Shown: positions 48,196-59,909 of the stretch, one piece after another
Layout: every line of letters starts with the position of its first letter
Position numbering within the stretch: position 1 is the stretch's first letter
Assembly (NCBI GenBank): GCA_914767715.1
Contig: OU612070.1
Coordinates: 22,742,025 to 22,806,024 of the forward strand
From: Membranipora membranacea
Lineage: Eukaryota > Bryozoa > Gymnolaemata > Cheilostomatida > Membraniporidae
DNA length: 64,000 bases
Direction: 5' to 3'
Position numbers and translations under genes: made by a program
The notes under the pieces: model-generated
The model's database searches: none
What the model was told of the DNA's origin: nothing
Seen by the model: the letters and a program-made list of their open reading frames with translations, nothing else

Positions 48196-50402
48196 ATTTT
48201 CTAAATCCAAGCTAGAAAGAGCCAAGGAAAGTGCCATGAAGAGAAAGGTATGTATAGAACATGCTCATGATTCAGGATTTACTCTCAAGGTATTAATTGA
48301 TGACCACGGTGCTGTATGGAAGACCACCTTGTGTTGCTTTGTTTAAACCGATATGAAACTTTGTGTGACGTTGCTCTCAGTCAGAGATAGTGTTTGGGCC
48401 AAGAAGATCATTCTGTGATAAATAAGAGAGTTCTATCAAGGAATAAAAGACTTTTACTCCTTGATAGAACTCTATTATTTATCACAGAATGATCACAACA
48501 CTGAATTAAATCATAGTTGGAAAATCTGAGATGCCTTATATTTTTTTCAGTCTTGATTGATTGACCCTTGTAATTGCTACTCATTAACCCTGCTCTAATA
48601 ATATCCTGTTTTTAAGAATGAGGATGGAGCCAATTTGCCGAGCCCAAAGACACTCAGGTCTTCAGAACCGAGTACTAGTAAGCCTCAGACATTCTCTTCT
48701 ACCTGTGTCATATGTAATAAGGAGAAGAACAAAAACCGCAAGAAACTACCGACCTCTAGAGCTGAGACTTTAGATGCTGGTAAGTACAATAAACTGCTAC
48801 ATCATAATCTCGGGTTTTATTCTGCCTTCTGCAGACTCTGTAGGGTTGAATTGTTGATTAATTGAGGGAACTTTTTCAATTACATGTGTTGCATGATCTA
48901 AGCTGCATCAATCATAACTATCTGGAGACGAATGATATATCAGTGAGAGAGCCAGCTTTCAAAAATATTATCCTTCTATTTAGGGGGTTTACTTCCTGTT
49001 GCAGAAGCCAAGAATGACACAAAGCTGTTGTCAAGTTTTCAGTTAGGAGATCCTGTTGCCCGTGAAATGAGATATCATCGTGCATGCCACAAGAATTATA
49101 TCGCAACTGTTATGAACCAGCTCAGGTAAAAACTATAATATATGTTTGCCACTTATCATTGTCATTCGTCTGGCTCAACGTGCTGTAAAATTGTTATACC
49201 AATTGTTTTAGATCTAAATCAAAAGCTCGCTTTGTGAGAACTGCATCATGGCGACAACTTGAGGACCTGGTTAGCTCAAAGATAGAGCGCGAGAAGGGTT
49301 CTTACACTGTATCTGATTTACTTGGCTTATATAATAAACTACGTAGAGATAACAGAGAAGATGAGACCAGGTAAGACTATGATATATATTTATATATACT
49401 AGTATCCCACAATGCAATTTCCTGGAATTCCCAATGAGGTCAGGGCGATAAAATCTTGCGAGACTGGGGTTCCCAGGTTGAAGTTGCATTGTGCAAGCAT
49501 TATCAACCTGCGGTTTTGAGAACACTCAAATGCATTGATCAAACTTTGGCCTTGTTAGATTAGGATTAATTAAAAAAATATGAAAAGTTATGTCAAAATC
49601 TTTTTCTTCCTCGGACTAACATGTATTGTGCTTTAAGACAAAAATATCATCTTTTTACAGCCGAAAAGCTTTTGTCTACCGCCTGAAGAGAGAGTTTAAA
49701 GGCCGCCTTAGTTTTCATCAAGCCTCTGATCCCTCTCACGGTGATATAGTGACGAGCAGCAATGCAGTTTTGACTGATTTAGTGACTGATACATCAGTAC
49801 TCACAAACACATCCAGCCTCTTGAGCGAGGTCGACACTGCCAGCTCATGTGATGAGGAAATCCCTTTCGATAGTGTAACCCAATCCAATCAATATCAACT
49901 CAATCAGGCAGCAATTTCACTCCGTTTGTATATAGATCAAACCAAAAAAGTCGAGATCCCCTGGCCACCTACTGCAGACAACCTTAACGCTGAGGCCTGT
50001 GTCGAATTTGTTCCGCCACCACTATTTAATTTTCTAGCTATGACGACAGGTCATGCTGATGTGGTCTGTGACTGGAACACCTACTATAATTTGGACACCT
50101 CTGTTCACCTAAAAATTCTCAGCTTAGCCCAAGACATTGTACAGCTAAGCTCCAAAGGTGCTGCTGTTACTCCTAAGTCTTTAGCCATCGGCCTAACAGT
50201 GAGGCATATGACTGGGTCTAAATTGCTAGCCAAACTTATTCATGGATTTGGTCATTCTTGCAGCTATGACTCAATTATTAGGCTCGAAACAGCACTTGCT
50301 TTGAAGCAAGCTGCAAATACAGCTTTCAGAGAGAACAGTCTTGATGAGGAGGAGGAGGAGGCTGGCGGAGACGAGGATGATGAGGATGAGGAAAATGAGT
50401 GA
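48196..50402 (+). CDS. Multi-exon gene of an unnamed invertebrate family, inside the element
   Basis: Five exons join in phase: 48196-48247, 48617-48779, 49005-49125, 49212-49370 and 49661-50402 (stop TGA), giving at least 411 residues. The true start is unresolved. Exon 2 has TCVICNKEK (C-x2-C). Exon 3 has MRYHRACHKNY (H-x3-C-H). Together they look like a zinc-binding site. Exon 4 is charged (RTASWRQLEDLVSSKIE). Exon 5 holds FVPPPLFNFLAM, then HLKILSLAQDIVQLSSKG, TPKSLAIGLTVRHMTGSKLL and GFGHSCSYDSI, and ends in a run of Asp/Glu. From memory, this last block recurs in many unannotated predicted proteins of cnidarians, molluscs and echinoderms, often multi-copy. I know no assigned function. 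Its position between inverted repeats suggests a transposon gene rather than a host gene. Confidence 0.7.
48406..48494. repeat. 89-bp near-perfect palindrome in an intron
   Basis: Left arm 48406-48449 (GATCATTCTGTGATAAATAA ...) and right arm 48451-48494 are reverse complements with about two mismatches and a 1-bp centre. It lies in the intron between exons 1 and 2 of the element's gene. Confidence 0.9.
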
Positions 50403-50487
50403 CCAAATAATAAAAGTTCTTGTTGACTGTAACAAAAAATACTACAATTTTCACTAACTAAAAGTGATTTTGTGAAAAATTTGTGAG

Positions 50488-51450
50488 ATGCTGCCGCTGA
50501 CAATGACTGATACAACCGGGTACACCCTTATTTGTTAATTCAGCACCCTTTTTTACCCTAGAAACATTTATATTCTCGTTCTCTGTTGGCTGTATCGAAC
50601 ACTAAAATCTTCACTCTTTATTGAATAATTTGGGATATGCTGTCATATACTGCCACGCTGCCGCTGATGATGACCACTATAACCGGGAACACCCTCATTT
50701 TTTAATTCAGCACACTTTTTTACTCTAGAAACATATTATTCTTGTTCTCTGTTGACCGTTGACTGTACCAAATGCCACAATTTTCACTTAGTAGAAGTGA
50801 ATTTGTAAAAAAAAGTCGGATATGCTCCCACGCTGCCGCTGACAATGACTGATACAACTGGGTACACCCTCATTTTTGAATTCAGCACCTTTTTTACCCT
50901 AGAAACATATATATTCTTGTTCTCTGTTGGCTGTATCAAACACTAAAATATTCACTAACTAAAAGCGCTTGGTTGAAAATTTTGGGACATGCTGCCATAT
51001 ACTGCCACGCTGCCGCTGATGATGACCCCTACAACCAGGTACACCCTCATTTTTGGATTCAGCACACTTTTTTACTCTAGAAACATATTATTCTTGTTCT
51101 CTGTTGACCGTTGACTGTATCAAACACTACAATTTTAACTAACTAAATGAGAATTTGTAAAAGATGTGGCATATGCTGCCGCGCTGCCGCTGACAATGAC
51201 CAATACAACCAGGTAAACCCTCATTTTTGGATTCAGCACACTTTTTTACCCTAGAAACAGATATATTCTTGTTCTCTGTTGGCTGTAACAAACACTACAA
51301 TCTTTACTAACTAAATGCGATTTATTGAAAATTTGTGATATGCTGCCATATACTGCCACGCTGCCGCTGACGATGACCGCTACAACCGGGTACACCCTCA
51401 TTTTTGGATTCAGCACACTTTTTTACTTTAGAAACACTTGTTTTTTTCCT
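50488..51450 (+). repeat. Six-copy ~175-bp tandem array with two alternating variants
   Basis: CTGCCGCTGA starts at 50491, 50658, 50833, 51010, 51184 and 51361 (spacings 167, 175, 177, 174, 177). Copies 2, 4 and 6 are preceded by ATACTGCCACG; copies 1, 3 and 5 mostly lack it. One variant has GTTGACCGTTGACTGTA, the other GTTGGCTGTA. The repeat unit is thus a ~350-bp dimer. The array starts about 90 bp after the gene's stop and ends at the element's right inverted repeat. Confidence 0.9.
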
Positions 51451-51770
51451 GCCATCAAAAATTGTCCGTGCCATTTTTTTTTAGAGCACTTAGAGCTAGG
51501 CTGCTTCTGGCCTAATCTACTTCTCTCATGAATCATTTTGATTGCAGGAACCGCTAGAATGTATGTGGCAATATGCATATATTGCTTTCGGTTTTGCCAT
51601 ATGAAATCGAATCACAAAGACAAATATGTTGCCGCATTGACTACGGACTTTCTGTGGCCTCAATGCATATTACAGTATTTTTCTGATGCTTTTAAAATTA
51701 TGCCAGAATAACAATAAAACTCGATGATAATTAAACTAACGTAGTCCTTTTCTATTGGATGGAAGATGGA

Positions 51771-53600
51771 AGCTGATTTGTTGATGAAATTGATTTCTGC
51801 TTTACTCTTATAATAACTATTGATACTTTTTCTGTTCCGTTCCGATTCAGGATGTTGCAGCTTGAAAAATAGAATGTGGATTAGCCAATCTTCGATCTAC
51901 TTACAATGAAGAATGATCTGCTTTTGATTGTGTGGTTGTGCTAAGTCAAAGCGGTATTAAATCCTATCCTCACCTATCTCTGCTCTGTCCTGTTCGGGTA
52001 GCGGGTGCCTGCCGGAGGCCTAGTTCTATCAAACTTCTCCATCTAATCCTGTCCTGAGCATCCTTTTCACTGAGGGAACAGGAGTGGAGATCCTTCCTGA
52101 TTGTATCCTTCCATCTGTGCTTTGGGCGTCCCTGATTTCTTTTTCCTTCCACTCTCATCTCATGTACTCTTCTAATGTCATCATCTTCCTCTCTTCTGCA
52201 CACATGCCCAAACCACTGCAAAGCGGTATTAAATAATTATAATAAATTATTAATACTGTAAGTAATTGGCCACTCATTATAGTCCTGTCTGATTAAGTTT
52301 TATATTGAGACCAAATTCAAGGGCATAACTCCTGCCTAGACACTAACATATTTTGTATTGTGAAATCTACCCACCGTGATTATGGAAAATATGAAGACCT
52401 GAAGATCTCATCATGTTACGTAATTTAAACTTCATTCCATCCAATTTTTTTTTCTCTCTTGTCACTTTGTGCAAAATATTTTGTAAGATACAGCTTTTGG
52501 ATACCAGTAATAGTATACATTATATTTAATGATAATTTATTTACTTGAATGAATTCATATCATTTGAGGCATGTAGTATTATAAGCATGTCAACCCTAAG
52601 AAACATAAACCGAATATACCAATTTGGGAATCCCAACATTACTTTACAGTAGTTTTTGAACAGTATGAAATTTTGGGGGGTGATGTGAACCTGTCCTCTC
52701 TTGCATGACGGTGTGTGCATGACTTGCAAAGAAATGATTTCGTTTTGGTGAAGGTTCCAACCATCTTATAACTGCTGTTTCAAATGTTGTCTTTATTTGC
52801 GTACTGACAGATAGCAATTGTACAAATGTTCTTGTCAGCTTCCAGTTTGGCATGCATTAAAATCAGTGTATACCATACAATAGTCAAAATAATATCATCT
52901 AATACTGTAATATTGTTGGCTTCAATTGAGACGAAGCACATGTGATTGTGGTAAGAATTGCAGCCGCAAGTAAAGGGTCGTCATCTGCTGCAAATACAGT
53001 AGATCAGTTCATTGGCTTCTTCCTTGAAGTTTAATCTTCCCGATTATGTTTTATTCTGTGGATTAGCTTTTGAAGAGTGCCCAGGTTATCCCTTTGGATG
53101 AGTTCTTTCTTCGACAGTTTATATTGCCTTATAAATTAAAATTAATTCATCAAACTGGATTTATCCCTTATTCTTCTACTCCTATGTGAAATAATTTATT
53201 TTTCATTCCAATCGTTTCTGCCACAACCATTATAAATTTATTTTCTTAACATTTTGACTATCTGCTGATTTACCAGCATACATATAGTTGTGACATGTTT
53301 TTACCCAGCCAAAAAATCCCTGTGTAGCATCGTGCACCCCTCCATCTGTAGCCTTTCACTTGAGGTAAAACCTAGGGAGGACGCTTGTATTTGGAATCAT
53401 TTTGAAATGTCAAGATTTGTTGCACAGATAGATAATAGATAGATAGATAATCAGTTCTATTGGCATGTAATAGGTGGTGATATATATCATCACAACAGTC
53501 ATTAATTCATCTTATATTTGCAGCTGAAGGATATTAAACCACTTTTAAGAATATATCCTCACTTCTTTACGATTTACAAGTACTGGAACTAATCTCTAAA
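51771..53600 (+). repeat. Right copy of the ~1.8-kb duplicated segment
   Basis: It is a diverged direct repeat of 45655-47440 (shared blocks listed there). It lacks the SINE at 47124 but carries a LINE fragment at 51963-52218 that the left copy lacks. Near 53424-53450 there is a short GATA-type microsatellite. Confidence 0.75.
51963..52218 (-). mobile_element. 5'-truncated LINE 3' end with 16-bp target-site duplication
   Basis: The minus frame encodes MQWFGHVCRREEDDDIRR and NQGRPKHRWKDTIRKDL, the 'WFGHV.R......GR.K.RW.D.I..DL' C-terminus of several non-LTR clades. CAAAGCGGTATTAAAT is duplicated exactly at 51947-51962 and 52219-52234. The paralogous segment at ~45.9 kb has no insertion. Confidence 0.9.
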
Positions 53601-55079
53601 GAAAGACATCTATAGTTTTGCTGAGATCCAGGCTAACCGCCCAGCCACGCTTACCACCCAGCCACGATTATCGACCTATCGCCTTGACCTCAGTAGTTAT
53701 GAAGACTTTTGAGCATTTGATCAAAGACGGACTGACTCTGAGGTTAGATCAAAACCAATTTGCATATAGGAAGTCACACAGCACAAAGGATGCATGTATT
53801 GCTTTTGACTATAGTGTTAGGTAACACCTTGATACACCAAGGAGGTATGCTAGAGGTCTGTTTGTAGCTTTGTCTTCGGCATTTAATACGATATCGCTAA
53901 AACTTTTAGCAGATGAATTAATTGATATGTGTGTACCTTTTCCTTGAGTAAAATTGATTAATTCTTTTCTCAGTGGTAGACGACAGCATGTAAGAATCTC
54001 AAGTCATAAATCTAATATTTTACCTATTAGTACTGGCTGCCGACAGGGGTGTGTTTTATCTCCATTGTTATAATCCATCTACACTGACATGGTTTAATCT
54101 GATCAACCTAATAAAAAGATCTATAAGTATGCTGATGATACGGTAATTTTGGGTCTATTAGATCACAGCAGTAGTGACAACTTTTATTTCAAAGCTCTGA
54201 ATGATTTTTCTGAATGGTGCAAAGCTAACTGTCTTATACTGAATACCACTAAGACCAAGGAGATGATGTTTAACTTCAGTAGATCCCATGAAGTCACTTC
54301 TATTGTTTTTATTGATGACAGCCCAGTAGAGAAAGTTCAATGTTTTAAGTATCTGGGAACTATTTTTAATGATGATTTAAAATGGACTGATGATACTGAC
54401 CAAATTTATAATAGATCGAAAAGCAGATTTTATGCATTGTCTAAGTCTTTTTATCTGTCCAATACTCAATGTAAATATTTTGTGCAGTCTCTTATATTAC
54501 CGATATTCTCCATAACAGGGGAAAAGTTAAATTTGTTTTAGTGGGTTTTGAATGACACGGTTTTATGTTGATTGAGCACAATTGACCAGGAGTCATAATC
54601 TGGCTCTATGTGATACGCCGATGGAATACGGTTGAAAACAGCAAAAAAAACAAGGATGACTGTTATTTGGCACAAGAAAAAGTGATATGATGAGGATGGA
54701 CACAAAATGTTTTCATCCGTTCAGTGCGAATCTAATTAAATATATACATGTTGCTAGTCTTGCCAGTAGAGTACTCAATGTTCATACAGCCATTTGATTG
54801 AATGATAATGCACCATTTATTACGCAAAGTCAAAAATGATTGAAATAAAATTTTATACAAGATAAAATAAGTTATCGATTGTGTGCATTGTGACCGACAA
54901 CTACACACTTTTGATGCATCCCCTTGTAAACATCTGCCATGCGTACTTATGACATATATATTTTTCTCTGTGTAAATTTACCACATGTAGCCTAATTAAT
55001 TGGCTGTCCCAGAGGAGAGTTGCCTTTAACTACCTGTTATTGTATACTTTTAAGCCAACCTCTATGAATAAATAAATAA
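53600..55079 (+). mobile_element. Rex1/CR1-like LINE, RT domain to 3' tail, decayed
   Basis: Plus-strand RT motifs in order are DYRPIALTSVVMKTFE, QFAYRKSHSTKDA, FVALSSAFNTIS (catalytic Asp replaced), TGCRQGCVLSP, YKYADDTVILGL, LNTTKTKEMMFNFSR and FKYLGTIFNDDLKW. Several stops break the frame, the clearest being just after 53821 and near 54072. The 3' end carries AACCTCTATGAATAAATAAA just before 55080. It is Rex1/Babar- or CR1-like by motif wording. It abuts the right copy of the duplicated segment. Confidence 0.85.
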
Positions 55080-55624
55080 AGCCAAGAGAAAGCAATAATT
55101 TTCAATTTAAACTGGTTATGAGGCTACTCACAAAATAATGAGGGTATCATACAAAATTGCATCTTTTCCACACATAAAAAAACAGGGAAAAGGGCCAAGA
55201 TAATGTGCATTTAATGCAATAATGTTCACATAAGATCAAACAATGCAATTACTTAGCAATTTACCATTGGACAGCAGTGAGAAGCATGACATGACTAAAT
55301 TGTATCAGATCCCTTAAATGACAAAGCTTTGTGAAAATGTTCACAACAGTGTTATATTTGCTATTATACTATGGATCAGGACTCAACATAATGTATGTAC
55401 AACAGCATTGTGCATGCAGATTAAAGAACCCTCCTGTATGGAATAGCTCTGTACAGGAGGACGCTGTCACCTACCACTGCGGCTCCGGCCTTGTGGCTCT
55501 ATGTTGTCAGTAGTTGAAGAGTCGCACTAATGACCTGGAAACCTAGTCGTTACTATAAAGATACTTCCGAAGCCGCCACATCAGTGCAAGTCATTGTCAA
55601 CTCTGACAGACAGCAATATTATAA

Positions 55625-55726
55625 AATTAGGATCATTGGCTGTATAACCATTTCCAAATATAACATAATAATATATATTATTACTATGTTATATTTGAAA
55701 ATGGTTATATAGCCAATGATGCTAAT
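55625..55726. repeat. ~100-bp palindromic hairpin
   Basis: Left arm 55625-55670 (AATTAGGATCATTGGCTGTA ...) pairs with 55680-55725 (reverse complement AATTAGCATCATTGGCTATA ...), a few mismatches over 46 bp, with an AT-rich loop. Confidence 0.85.
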
Positions 55727-55729
55727 TAT

Positions 55730-58690
55730 ATTCCCTTTAAACTAATATTAAAAAGGGTGGTTTCTTAAAAATTGGACATTTGACATCAGTGGGGAGCATG
55801 ACAGGGCTACTTTGGTATCAGTTTACTTATATTACAAAACGCCTCTGGAATTGTAGGTCTGGTGTCAGATTTGGGCCTCAATGGAATACTGGTATTTCAT
55901 AACATTTAACTCTGGGTATTTTCGGTCTTATGAAGGGCGGTGTCAAAGAAACCAAAGAAAAATCCATGAATAGAGCAATAATTGAAAGAAAAATATTACA
56001 ATGTATTCAGGGATCACTTTACACTCTTTTGGGTCATCCTTAAACATACATTCAGTATAAAATGATGTAAGCATAATTTGATGCCCATGATCAACCAGAA
56101 ATCAGGGGTATTATCAAACAACGGTTTGTTGCTTATGAACAATACAACACAAGGATCATAAAATAGCAGCATACTGGGTTTGAGAATGATCCAGTTATGT
56201 AATTTCCTTCGTCAACTAAAAAACATTTTCAAGTTTTCTATCATGATCTTGCTTAAGTTGTATCTCCAATATGCTAACATGTTTTCAGTCACGTTCCCAG
56301 CTGATTATTCTGTTATCAATCTTCGTCTCTTTTGGTCTTTGTCTCTACAACATCAAATCGTTTGTTTGTCATCGGTCCAACCAACCAACCAATTTAACCA
56401 ATCAGGCTCAGGCATAGCTATATGAGAGTGATCTCGTGAGTGTTACAAGGCTTCTGTGGGCAAAGCCAAACACACCATAACCCATTTGGTACCACATTGA
56501 ACAACACTATTTTTACATCACCCTTTATCCTTAGTTGATGTAATTGTTCTTCAAAGGTTGTTACATTCAATTGCATCAAGCTTGATGGCAAAAAGCACAG
56601 CTTACATGAATCCACGCCCTGTCATTGGAGATTGACGACAAAGACCTCCTTTATGTTCTAAATAATTCAATGACAGTGAAATAACGTTCCATGTCAAAAT
56701 AGACGAAGTGGCATTTGCATGTCACTTTAAGAAATTAAAGATTTACCAACCACCATTCTATGAATCCTTATATCTGCCTTCTATGTACCCTATTGGTATT
56801 GATCTCATGAATATATGTTGGCGATTTTGCTTGGGAAAGAGAAATCGCATAATCACCACTTTTATAGTCATGTAACAGTATGGTATAAATACATATATGC
56901 AAGCAATACCTTATTGACTCGCTATCTAATGTGCTGCACCGGAAAACACCCTGGCGGCTCAGCAACAACTGAATCAACAAATCATAGAAACAATTTGAGA
57001 AAGTGTAGTCAACGTCATCAGTTTACTATTGCTTGTATGATGATCTCGAATTCTCTCTGCAATATGCGGAAGTGCTTGCTCTGTCATTAACCTGGCCCTC
57101 TCCGATCATCATCAAAAGGCAGACCATAATTCAATACTGTTGGTCGTCTCCATAGTATCTATGACCTTGACCTATGGCCTTGAGTATTTGCCATTACAGG
57201 ACATTGGGTCACCTGCATAATTTACAATTTTTCACTTCCTGCAGTTTATCTCCTCCGCCTTAGTTCTATTTCAGTTGTTTCCTCCTTCCCATAATTGAAT
57301 TGAGATAATCCATATCGATGCAAGCGATCATTTGATGACAAAAACAAGACACCAAGAGAGTCAGTATCTAGGTTTATACGTGGATGCTATATTGACATGG
57401 TCTTTAAATATCCTTCAGACATTGAGTTTTAACTGCGTTCATTTGTTTATAATCCTATAACTTTCAAATCAAACAAAGAGGATGACCAAGCATGAAAGCA
57501 GCTAACGCAGTTAAAGTTTCCTAACAAAGCATGGTCGCTTAACTAGCTGCTGCTACATGAGGTGTTTTTAAAATCATTTTGAAATCATTTTTTGACCCGA
57601 TACCCTATTGTTACCTATCCATATTGCCAGGGGTATTCATTTTGGAGAGGTACAGGCTACATTCATTTGGCTCAGAAAAAATACTCTAAATGATTTCCAA
57701 TTCCTAATTAATACTGTTAATCTTGCATTGCAACGAAATCACATCATTTGGCTATGTGGACAGTAGAAAAAACCAAATTTTATTGCTGCTTTCATTGTTC
57801 TTGTTTTGTCACTATTCTTGTTGCTGTTGACGTGTTTGTTGCTGTTACTTTTGCTGATGCTTGATGATGATACCTAACATTCCAGTAAATTTGCTGAGCC
57901 ATGATCGTTATTTATTTATCATTGGCTTTGATGAATGGCAGCAGAAGCTTAAACAGAAAGAAAAATTGGGATGGGTTGGGACCGCTGATCATCAAACCCT
58001 GGAACTTACTACTATGGCGTTTTCACCAAGACCTGGCTTACTGTCCTCAAGGCCATTCTCATGAGCTATTAAAAATATTGGTTATTAATCATGACGAGGT
58101 GAAATTTTCACCATTGTGTTTTGATATTAATATTTTCTGACCTCAGTGACGTATATTCATCATAACGCTTGACGCCATTGAAACGGACAGCTGAACTTGA
58201 TGAGGGCCTTTCAAATATTATGATATTTTCTTAGAATTATGAACCAACCAATCGGATTCATGCAAAGAGTCAGTATCTAGGTTTATACGCATATGCTATA
58301 TTGAGGCGATTTTTTAGAACCCTTAAACAGCACTGACAGCAGTTCTAACCCTTTGCTGTGTCAATGTACTATACATTAAACAACGGGGTTCTTATTTACC
58401 AGAGTGAATCTTCTTGCTCTCACCATAAATCATCACCTAGGATCCTCACATGTGGCAGTGATTTGGTTGGGGACACTTTAAATTCCTCAAAGGCTGCTAG
58501 GATAGCCATAGGATAGCCAGCATCTGTCCTCCTAGTTGTCCAGCTGCTTTTATAACAACTATTGCTGATATGTTTCTCAACATCTCCTCTAAGATTATAT
58601 CAATTTGTTATGAACTTACCGTGCCCATTCATTCTTAGCAATTTACTCTATCAGATGACCTTGGTTACAGTAAACTCAAATGACTGATAC
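55730..58690. other. Intergenic, no gene supported
   Basis: Several 60-90 codon frames on both strands lack domains or in-phase neighbours. A ~45-bp dispersed repeat (AGAGTCAGTATCTAGGTTTA) occurs at 57357-57401 and 58267-58305. Confidence 0.4.
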
Positions 58691-58697
58691 CATCTAA

Positions 58698-59037
58698 CTC
58701 AGTGCTCACACTAGACAAGTGTCGGTCTTCGGGTAGAAAAATGTGAGCCGATCTCACTACTTATTGGCATAGAGGTTAACTGAAAGAGTTCTCAAAACCT
58801 CAGAAGAGATAGCGACAATTAGTTACCACGCTTTTTTATATTATGTATTTTTGTGTGATTTACTTGATAATCGGTGTTTCTTTGAAAGGCTAAATTACCT
58901 GGTGAGTTTGCCAACACCCTATATGAAAATTACAACCTGGCAAAAACTCGCAAGTCATGTAACTGCAGCCGGCTGTAGTATGACTAATTAGCCAAGATTT
59001 TGCCAGGTTGTTATTTTCATATAAGATGTTGGCATTC
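58698..59037. mobile_element. Fragment of the long-armed foldback family plus terminal hairpin
   Basis: 58698-58918 is the reverse complement of 61030-61240 (shared GTGTCGGTCTTCGGGTAGAA, ATGTGAGCCGATCTCACTAC, TTGGCATAGAGGTT). It continues into a hairpin at 58906-59037. Its arms pair TATATGAAAATTACAACCTG with TATATGAAAATAACAACCTG, around the centre CTGCAGCCGGCTGTAG. Confidence 0.75.
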
Positions 59038-59052
59038 GCACCAAGGTTATCA

Positions 59053-59290
59053 GGTTAGCCTAGTGGTTAGCGGGTTAGCGGGTTAGATCATCGATCTGGC
59101 GACCGGGGTTCGATTCCTGTACATGTCCACTGGTGTTACCTGAGAAGCCGAGTTCGGTAGGGTGTTCCAATGAGTACCAGCGCTTCATGCGATGTAGGTT
59201 CTCATTAGTCAGGGTCGGCTATGGAGTGCTTGTACCCAGTGACCGGGCGGTAATGATGTAGTGTTCACCACTTATAAGTACCCATTGTGA
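59053..59290 (+). mobile_element. tRNA-derived SINE
   Basis: A box at TTAGCCTAGTGGTTAGCG, B box at GGGGTTCGATTCCTG (~59105), tRNA-like spacing except that the D-loop side is expanded by a 9-bp repeat (CGGGTTAG-type). The body runs to about 59290 (GTGACCGGGCGGTAATGATG). No clear target-site duplication was found. Confidence 0.7.
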
Positions 59291-59492
59291 CTTACATTAA
59301 GCGTACTGAGATAACCAATATTGCATGAGATGGTTTCCTATTCCAGTTCTGTTACCTGTAAAAAGCGACAAAATTGACTTTCTTTATATAGGACTGAGCC
59401 TGTTTATGTTGGGCCTCTGGGGTTGGTTCTGTTCAATATTCTGACGTGTTGCCTTACGATTGACTTTCAATGTGCTAATATGATTGTTTCAG

Positions 59493-59909
59493 GATATGAG
59501 CGAGAGCGCAGTAAAGATGTTGCAGTTCGTGCAGCGGCAACTCACTCCAACTATGAAGATATCCTAAATGATGATGGCCCAGCGTCAAAAAGAGCCCGCT
59601 CTATGTTTGACGACATTATGGAGCTCCCTAACGAAGCCTGCACCACTGCGAGAGACCAGCTGACAGCCGAAATAGAAATTTATCTCGCAACTCGTAACGA
59701 ATGTTTTCACTTACTGGAGCACCAACTGCTCATATCCAACTGTCAAATCTCTAGCCAACAAATACCTAGCAATATTGGCATCATCTGCACCAGTAGAGCG
59801 GCTATTCAGCCTGGCATGCCGAATATTTAGAGCCGACAGGTGTCAGCTAAGTGAGTCAACGTTTCATCGTCTGATGAATATACGTGCCAATAGAAAGTAT
59901 TATGACTGA
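59493..59909 (+). pseudogene. hAT transposase last exon, frameshifted
   Basis: It opens after a TTGTTTCAG acceptor. The first frame gives ERERSKDVAVRAAA and ASKRARSMFDDIMELP. Near 59705 the homology moves by one frame. It then encodes the hAT dimerisation block: ANKYLAILASSAPVERLFSL, RCQLSESTFHRLMNIRANR and a TGA stop at 59907-59909. That block (LA..YL.IPASSAPSERVFS ... R..L......L..I..N) is diagnostic of hAT transposases and the ZBED genes derived from them. No N-terminal exons were found here, so this is a remnant. Confidence 0.85.

Larger units (their letters stand above)
47558..51511 (+). mobile_element. Candidate DNA transposon: ~60-bp inverted ends, multi-exon gene, six-copy array
   Basis: The left end 47558-47612 (AGGCCAGAAGCAGC, then ATGGCACGGACAATATTTGA, then TGGCAGGA) is the inverted counterpart of 51447-51511, with a short A-rich indel. 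Inside lie a coding-like but broken stretch (47.82-48.18 kb), the five-exon gene at 48196-50402, a hairpin in its intron and a 175-bp tandem array reaching the right end. I could not fix a target-site duplication. A 2-bp TA is possible. It sits between two direct copies of a ~1.8-kb segment. I know of no named superfamily with this gene. Confidence 0.6.

Noticed and set aside
50264-50515. Ser-rich minus frame
   Set aside because: Antisense of the acidic Asp/Glu tail of the plus-strand gene.
45655-53600. LTR retrotransposon with 1.8-kb LTRs
   Set aside because: The direct repeats have independent insertions, no TG..CA ends, no primer-binding site or polypurine tract was seen, and no gag/pol motifs lie between.
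57861-58140. Overlapping plus-strand frames as a gene
   Set aside because: Two frames compete over the same bases, neither has a domain or splice partners.
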